From NCBI GenBank assembly GCA_005884685.1, contig VBAH01000077.1, positions 1 to 64,000 of the forward strand: a stretch of 64,000 nucleotides of DNA, in the 5' to 3' direction. The translations under genes and the position numbers were made by a program. Of this stretch, positions 59,319 to 64,000 are shown in pieces. The notes beneath the pieces are model-generated. The model was not told the origin of the DNA, did no database searches, and was given only the letters and a program-made list of their open reading frames with translations. This DNA comes from Alphaproteobacteria bacterium. GTDB taxonomy: Bacteria > Pseudomonadota > Alphaproteobacteria > Rhizobiales > Xanthobacteraceae. Each line of letters begins with the position of its first letter. Positions within the stretch are counted from its first letter, which is position 1.

Positions 59319-59825
59319 ATGGCCTGGATCGACTCTCGTTACCTCGACCAGCAGCGCAAGCTTGAGCGGGAAATCCTTCAGCTACGCCGCGAATGGGACG
59401 AGCTGAAGCTCGAAATCGTTGCGGGGCGCACCGCCGCGCGGCGGGAGGCCAAGGCAGCGCGCATTGCCTTCGAAAAGCTTTGCCATGATCTGCAGAACTC
59501 CGCCGAGCAAAAGGCCGGCTTCAATCCGGATCAGCCGCGCGATGATCTCGGCAAGTGGACCGACAGCGGGCGGAGCGGCGATGCCGGCAAGGATGGCGAC
59601 GAGAAACCGGAGCGAATTCGCCTTGCCGGCGACATAACCGGCTTCACCAAGCATGGCATAAACCAGACAATCAATCGCGGAGTGTCGCCTTCAGCCATGC
59701 ATGACGCGGTAACGAACCCGATTCAGATCTTGCCCCAATCGAACGGTACGACACAGTATGTCGGGCGTGGCGCCGCAGTCGTGCTCAACCCGCTCGGACA
59801 AGTCGTTACAACTTGGCGGCAGTAG
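59319..59825 (+). CDS. GTA-embedded polymorphic toxin with small BECR RNase-like domain, type 4 header
   Basis: A 168-residue protein: header MAWIDSRYLDQQRKLEREIL, charged helix (about 12-66), linker FNPDQPRDDLGKWTD (68-82), Gly/Asp-rich spacer and a 60-residue C-terminal domain. That domain (FTKHGINQTINRGVSPSAMH, then TTQYVGRGAAVVLNPLGQVV, TTW) has the H...R...T-x2-Y...VVxTxW layout of small ribonuclease folds of the BECR class (colicin E5/DUF4258-like). His112, Arg120 and Thr164 are candidate active-site residues. The family call is tentative. Located between g13 and g14. Confidence 0.65.
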   Translation: MAWIDSRYLDQQRKLEREILQLRREWDELKLEIVAGRTAARREAKAARIAFEKLCHDLQNSAEQKAGFNPDQPRDDLGKWTDSGRSGDAGKDGDEKPERIRLAGDITGFTKHGINQTINRGVSPSAMHDAVTNPIQILPQSNGTTQYVGRGAAVVLNPLGQVVTTWRQ

Positions 59826-59860
59826 GCAACAGTCGAGCTTGCCGACGCAACAGAGGCCAC

Positions 59861-60139
59861 ATGGAAACAGATCGCGTCACGCACAGGGTTCGAACGATCC
59901 TTCTCAACGATTGGGATCCGATCGGCATTGCCGGGGTTCCGCAAGCCGCCGACGAATACGATCGTTACGTCGGGCACCTCGCGCAGATGGTTGTCGCCGG
60001 GAATTCAATTTTAGACCTTTCCGAGCATCTCGTCCGCATCGAGGTCGACGACATGGGCCTGAGAGGTAATCATGATCGTGCGCGCTCGGTGGCAGCAAAG
60101 CTAAAGAGTATTGCGAGCGAGACATCGACGCGAGGTTGA
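59861..60139 (+). CDS. DUF1871-like immunity protein
   Basis: A 92-residue protein: RVRTILLNDWDPIGIAGVPQ, AADEYDRYVGHLAQMVVAGN and IRIEVDDMGLRGNHDRA. The LNDWDPIG...DEYD...MGL pattern resembles small proteins annotated as DUF1871 or immunity proteins found behind polymorphic toxins. 35 bases behind the BECR-like toxin. Good candidate immunity. Confidence 0.65.
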   Translation: METDRVTHRVRTILLNDWDPIGIAGVPQAADEYDRYVGHLAQMVVAGNSILDLSEHLVRIEVDDMGLRGNHDRARSVAAKLKSIASETSTRG

Positions 60140-60174
60140 TTGGCTGCGCGAAGTGCATCGGACAAGATGCCGAT

Positions 60175-60612
60175 ATGACTACTTGGCGCTCCGCTCTCGT
60201 TGTCTCTTTTGCCCTCGCAGGGGCGCAGGTTCCGGTGAGCGCCGATGAAGGCTCTTTGTCGTTCATCCATCGGACTGAGCGAATCGACGTTCCGGCAAGC
60301 GCAATCCACCGCATCAAGGCTCATGCAACTCGGACGTTCATGTTCGAGACCGGGCCGGTCGAATATCCATTTGCGGACGTCGAAGTATGCTACGCGAGGA
60401 AAATCCAAAGACGGATATGCGAACTCACGCGCCGCATCGTCGGTGAGCCAATGGATGTCGTGATTGGTTGCGAGGTGGTCGCCCGGCCCGTCATACGGGA
60501 GCGGCTTTGTGGCTTTTGCATCTCGATCTCAGCGGCCGATGGGGCGGAAGCGGAGCGGCTCGCCGAGAAGCTTCGAAGCGAAAAGGTCAAGACCTGTCCT
60601 GCCACGTCCTGA
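60175..60612 (+). CDS. Exported small protein of the BECR-like cassette
   Basis: A 145-residue protein with a signal peptide (WRSALVVSFALAGAQVPVSA) and a mature domain with cysteines in EVCYARKIQRRICELTRR, IGCEVV and ERLCGFCISIS. Predicted periplasmic. As in the JAB-like cassette, a cytoplasmic immunity-like gene and an exported small gene accompany the toxin. No family recognised. Confidence 0.5.
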   Translation: MTTWRSALVVSFALAGAQVPVSADEGSLSFIHRTERIDVPASAIHRIKAHATRTFMFETGPVEYPFADVEVCYARKIQRRICELTRRIVGEPMDVVIGCEVVARPVIRERLCGFCISISAADGAEAERLAEKLRSEKVKTCPATS

Positions 60613-60674
60613 AGTAGCGACGGCACGCCATTTGATCGCGCGCACCCTACTGACGTTCCTATCGAGCTCTGCAA

Positions 60675-61121
60675 ATGCCCCCCACCCGCACCCGCACCCG
60701 CATCGTCGCGGAGGCGCGTGCCTTCATTGGCACGCCCTATCGCCATCAGGCCTCGCTGCAAGGCGCCGGCTGCGACTGCCTCGGCCTCGTGCGCGGGGTG
60801 TGGCGCGCGCTGCATGGTGCAGAGCCGGAAGCCACGCCCGCCTACACGCGCGACTGGGCGGAAGCGTCGGGTATTGAATCGCTCGCCGAAGCTGCGCGGC
60901 GGCATCTCGACGAGCTCGCCGATCCACACGCGTTCGCGCCGGGCGATGTGCTGCTGTTTCGCTACGCCAGCCGCTATCCCGCCAAGCACGCCGCGATCGC
61001 GACCGCGCCCGACCTGATGGTGCACGCGCATGACGGCGCCGCCGTTGCGGAGGTCGCCATCGCGCCGTGGTGGCGGCGCAGGCTCGCGTTTGCGTTTCGG
61101 TTTCGGGATGTGGGCGACTGA
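60675..61121 (+). CDS. GTA g14: NlpC/P60 cell wall peptidase
   Basis: A 148-residue NlpC/P60 endopeptidase. Catalytic Cys in GAGCDCLGLVRGVW, His in KHAAIATAPDLMVHAHDGAA, with FIGTPYRHQASLQG at the N terminus. In RcGTA g14 helps penetrate the recipient cell wall. Complete. Followed by a palindromic repeat and g15. Confidence 0.92.
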   Translation: MPPTRTRTRIVAEARAFIGTPYRHQASLQGAGCDCLGLVRGVWRALHGAEPEATPAYTRDWAEASGIESLAEAARRHLDELADPHAFAPGDVLLFRYASRYPAKHAAIATAPDLMVHAHDGAAVAEVAIAPWWRRRLAFAFRFRDVGD

Positions 61122-61133
61122 GCGAGCCGCGCG

Positions 61134-61276
61134 CTCCGCTCGTACCCTCCCCTGAAGGGGGAGGGTCGGCAAGCAGCGAAGCTGCGAGCCGGGGTGGGGT
61201 GAATCTTCGCGAGCAAGTCACCCCACCCCGACGCTCATTTCATTCGCGTCGACCCTCCCCCTTCAGGGGAGGGTGA
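61134..61276. repeat. Dispersed palindromic repeat between g14 and g15
   Basis: Arms CCCTCCCCTGAAGGGGGAGG and CCTCCCCCTTCAGGGGAGGG, inner GCCGGGGTGGGGTGA and TCACCCCACCCCGACGCTC, and a short GCAAGCAGCGAAGCTGC hairpin. A standard rhizobial intergenic palindrome, related to the one at 43721. It may stabilise or separate the g14 and g15 messages. Confidence 0.85.
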
Positions 61277-61317
61277 CGGAGCGCGTTGCACTGTCCTCGT
61301 GACTAGAAGGTCACACC

Positions 61318-64000
61318 ATGGCCGCACTTGTTCTCTCCGTCGCGGGTGGCGCGGTCGGCGGCGCCGTATTCGGCCCGGCCGGCGCGATCGCCGGGCGTCT
61401 CGTCGGCGCGATCGGCGGCAATCTGATCGACCGCGCGTTGTTCGCGACGCATGAGGAGCGCAACGTCGAAGGCCCGCGCCTCGCCGATCTCGACGTGATG
61501 GCCTCGACCGAGGGCGCGCCGATCCCGCGGGTCTATGGCCGCGCGCGGCTTGCCGGCCAGGTGATCTGGGCGACCAGGATCGAGGAGGTCGTGTCGGTCA
61601 ACCATGAGACCGAGGGCGGCAAGGGCGGCGGCAACACCGTCACCACCAGCACGACGACCTATACGTACTTTGCGAATTTCGCGGTCGGCCTGTGCGCGGG
61701 ACCGATCGGACGCATCGGGCGGATCTGGGCCGACGGCAAGCCGCTCGATCTGGTCGGGCTGACGGTGCGCAGCTACACCGGCAGCGAAGACCAGACACCG
61801 GATGCGCTGATCGTGGCGCGCGAAGGCGCCGGGAACGCGCCGGCCTATCGCGGCCTCGCCTACGTGGTGTTCGAGCGGCTGCCGCTCGCCGATTTCGGCA
61901 ACCGCATTCCGCAGCTCTCGTTCGAGCTGATGCGCCCGCTCGGGCGGCTGGAGAAGATGGTGCGCGCCGTCACGCTGATCCCCGGCACCACCGAGTTCGG
62001 CTACGAGCCGGGCACCGTCGTGCGGCTGATGGGGCCGGGGCAATTCGCGGCCGAGAACCGCCACACCGCGCACGCGGCTTCCGATGTGGAAGCCGCGCTC
62101 GACGATCTCCAGGGCGCGTGCCCGAACCTCGAGCGCGTTGCACTCGTCGTCGCGTGGTTCGGCAGCGATCTGCGCGCGGAATTCTTCTCGCTGTTCCCCA
62201 AGGTGGATTCGCACCTGAAGATCACCCATCCGGCGGAATGGTCGGTCGCAGGCGTTGCGCGCGCCGAGGCGCAGAGTGTTTCGACGGTCGCGGGACGCCC
62301 GGCGTTCGGCGGCACGCCGTCGGACGAGAGCGTGACCCATTTGATACAGGAGCTGCGCGCGCGCGGCCTGAAGGTGACGCTGTATCCGTTCGTCATGATG
62401 GATATTCCGGCCGACAACATGCTGAACGACCCGTGGCGGACGGATGGCGGTTTCCAGCCGGCGTACCCCTGGCGCGGGCGGATCACCTGCAATCCGGCGC
62501 CCGGCATACCCGGCTCGCCGGACGGTACCGCGACGGCGGCGACGCAGATCGATGCGTTCTTCGGCACCGGCGTCTCCGACTGGCGCTATCGCCGCATGGT
62601 GCTGCACTACGCGCAGCTTGCCGCGGATGCGGGCGGCGTCGATACCTTCCTGATCGGGTCGGAACTGCGCGGGCTGACGCGCGTGCGTTCGGCCTCCGGC
62701 GTTTATCCGGCGGTGAGCCGGCTCATCGCGTTGGCGGCCGACGTGAAGGCGATCGTCGGCACGGGCACGGCCGTCACGTACGGCGCGGACTGGACCGAGT
62801 ATGGGGCGCATGTGGCGGATGCGGGCGCGAGCGAAGTGCGCTTTCCGCTCGATCCGCTGTGGGCGTCGGCAGCGATCGACGCGGTCGGCATCGATTATTA
62901 CGCGCCGCTCGCCGACTGGCGCGACGGCACCGCGCATCTCGACCGCCAGGTCGCAGGATCGATCTACAATCTCGATTATCTCGCGGGAAACTTGCGCGGC
63001 GGCGATGCCTACGACTGGTACTACGCGGACGGTGCGACGCGTGCGGCGCAGACGCGCACGCCGATCACCGACGGGCTCGGCAAGCCCTGGGTGTTTCGCG
63101 TCAAGGATATCTGGAATTGGTGGAGCAACCCGCATTACGAGCGCGTCGGAGGCAGCGAGCTCGGGAGCCCGACCGGCTGGGTGCCGCAGAGCAAGCCGAT
63201 CTGGCTCACCGAGATTGGCTGCGGGGCGGTCGACAAGGGCGCAAACCAGCCGAGCGTATTTCCCGACCCGAAGTCGGCCGAGTCCGGCGTGCCGTATTTC
63301 TCGAGCGGCAAGCGCGATGATTTGATCCAGCGCCGCATGCTCGAAGCCGCGCTACAGACATTCGATCCGGCATATGGCGCGACGCTCGTGAGCAATCCGG
63401 TCTCGCCGGTCTATGGCGGGCGCATGCTGGAACCGTCCGCGATTCATCTATGGACCTGGGACGCGCGGCCCTATCCGTTCTTTCCCGCCGCGCTCGACGT
63501 ATGGAGCGACGGCCCGAACTGGGATACGGGGCACTGGCTCACCGGCCGGCTTGGCGGCGCGCCGCTCGATGCGCTGATCGCCGCGATCCTCGACGATGCC
63601 GGCATCGGCGGTTACGACACGGCCGCCCTGGGCGAGGGGCCTGACGGCTACGTCATCGATCGGCCGATGTCGCCGCGCGCCGCGATCGAGCCGCTCACGC
63701 TTGCCTACGCGTTCGAGGCGGCCGAGGAGGGCGCGGTCATCCGTTTCCGCCCGCGCGGCGGCGACCCGGTCATCGCGCTGACCGAGGACGATCTCGTGCT
63801 GCCGGAGGATGCGGCACCCTTGCGCCTCACGCGCACGCAGGAAACCGAACTGCCGCGCGAGGTCTCGATCGGCTTCACCGACGCCGGGTCGGATTATCGC
63901 CGCTCGGCCGTGACCTCGCGCCGCCTCGTCGGCGGCGCGGCGCGCGCCTCACACGTGGACCTGAGCGTCATCACCAGCGATGCGGCGGCCGAGCGCCGCG
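61318..64000 (+). CDS. GTA g15: megatron/receptor-binding host specificity protein (TIM-barrel), cut by window end
   Basis: 894 codons are present and the frame is open at the window end. The N terminus is hydrophobic and Gly/Ala-rich (LSVAGGAVGGAVFGPAGAIA), then GAPIPRVYGRARLAGQVIWA as in phage tip attachment proteins. The GTA TIM-barrel domain (about 420-740) contains GIDYYAPLADW, FRVKDIWNWWSNPHYERVGG, and WLTEIGCGAVDKGANQPSVF. The phage-tail_3 region follows. RcGTA g15 is about 1300 residues and forms the tail tip. ATG at 61318 has a weak AGAAGG ahead. Confidence 0.92.
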   Translation, partial: MAALVLSVAGGAVGGAVFGPAGAIAGRLVGAIGGNLIDRALFATHEERNVEGPRLADLDVMASTEGAPIPRVYGRARLAGQVIWATRIEEVVSVNHETEGGKGGGNTVTTSTTTYTYFANFAVGLCAGPIGRIGRIWADGKPLDLVGLTVRSYTGSEDQTPDALIVAREGAGNAPAYRGLAYVVFERLPLADFGNRIPQLSFELMRPLGRLEKMVRAVTLIPGTTEFGYEPGTVVRLMGPGQFAAENRHTAHAASDVEAALDDLQGACPNLERVALVVAWFGSDLRAEFFSLFPKVDSHLKITHPAEWSVAGVARAEAQSVSTVAGRPAFGGTPSDESVTHLIQELRARGLKVTLYPFVMMDIPADNMLNDPWRTDGGFQPAYPWRGRITCNPAPGIPGSPDGTATAATQIDAFFGTGVSDWRYRRMVLHYAQLAADAGGVDTFLIGSELRGLTRVRSASGVYPAVSRLIALAADVKAIVGTGTAVTYGADWTEYGAHVADAGASEVRFPLDPLWASAAIDAVGIDYYAPLADWRDGTAHLDRQVAGSIYNLDYLAGNLRGGDAYDWYYADGATRAAQTRTPITDGLGKPWVFRVKDIWNWWSNPHYERVGGSELGSPTGWVPQSKPIWLTEIGCGAVDKGANQPSVFPDPKSAESGVPYFSSGKRDDLIQRRMLEAALQTFDPAYGATLVSNPVSPVYGGRMLEPSAIHLWTWDARPYPFFPAALDVWSDGPNWDTGHWLTGRLGGAPLDALIAAILDDAGIGGYDTAALGEGPDGYVIDRPMSPRAAIEPLTLAYAFEAAEEGAVIRFRPRGGDPVIALTEDDLVLPEDAAPLRLTRTQETELPREVSIGFTDAGSDYRRSAVTSRRLVGGAARASHVDLSVITSDAAAERR

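Noticed and set aside
61303-63320. Long frames on both strands inside g15
   Set aside because: They are shadows of the g15 frame, which runs open from 61318 to the window end and carries the GTA TIM-barrel motifs.
37158-64000. Ordinary integrated prophage
   Set aside because: Gene order and content (g10/g10.1, very short tape measure, NlpC/P60, TIM-barrel tip) are those of a GTA; there is no integrase, repressor, replication gene or attachment repeat.

Overview
The window looks like a chromosomal segment of an alphaproteobacterium of the order Hyphomicrobiales (Rhizobiales), near Bradyrhizobium, Rhodoplanes or other Xanthobacteraceae. The basis is high GC, a MucR regulator, and a run of genes in an order I remember from those genomes: MucR, DnaA C-terminal-like, DUF6456, SufE, DUF5330, PAS histidine kinase, peptidoglycan-binding, DUF1491, DUF2336, DUF1254/DUF1214, PBP1A, YcgN. 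The typical short palindromic intergenic repeats are also present. No tRNA, rRNA, integrase, transposase or CRISPR array was seen.

Region 1 (1-21.4 kb) is mostly housekeeping: an aminotransferase cut by the window start, an Eis-like acetyltransferase, a four-unit repeat block, superoxide dismutase, oligopeptidase B, mucR, SufE, a DivJ/PleC-type kinase and PBP1A. A three-gene overlapping locus of unknown membrane or envelope proteins (12.26-14.49 kb) sits inside it.

Region 2 (21.4-30.6 kb), between PBP1A and YcgN, holds large proteins with a shared glycine-rich core and, in one copy, a C-terminal RTX-like calcium-binding region. Their N-terminal domains are unrelated to one another: one is DUF6973-like, one resembles a Cys/His hydrolase. 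Low-GC genes for exported proteins lie just upstream of each. A 50-bp repeat recurs at module ends, a remnant copy is present, and an in-frame TAG splits the only full-length copy. I read this as a family of secreted proteins with interchangeable N-terminal effector domains.

Region 3 (30.6-36.9 kb) carries YcgN, a HicAB-type toxin-antitoxin pair, a solitary nuclease-methyltransferase restriction enzyme and small membrane proteins.

Region 4 (37.0-64.0 kb) is a nearly complete gene transfer agent (GTA) structural cluster in the Rhodobacter capsulatus order: g1, g2, g3, g4, g5, g6, g7, g8, g9, g10, g10.1, g11, g12, g13, g14 and g15 (g15 runs off the end). Unlike ordinary GTA clusters, it is interrupted at five gene junctions by cassettes that look like polymorphic toxin-immunity pairs. 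Each toxin has a short aromatic/basic header, a charged helix, a conserved QPR...G...(Q/K/R)WT linker and a different C-terminal domain (RNase A-like, JAB/DUF4329-like, BECR RNase-like, HNH-like and unknown). Small immunity-like genes follow. Partial copies of the capsid gene 3' end separate successive cassettes, and the promoter in front of g1 is duplicated in front of the RNase cassette. This suggests cassettes are acquired by recombination and shuffled inside the GTA operon. Linking GTA particles to polymorphic toxins is my inference and is the most interesting lead in the window.
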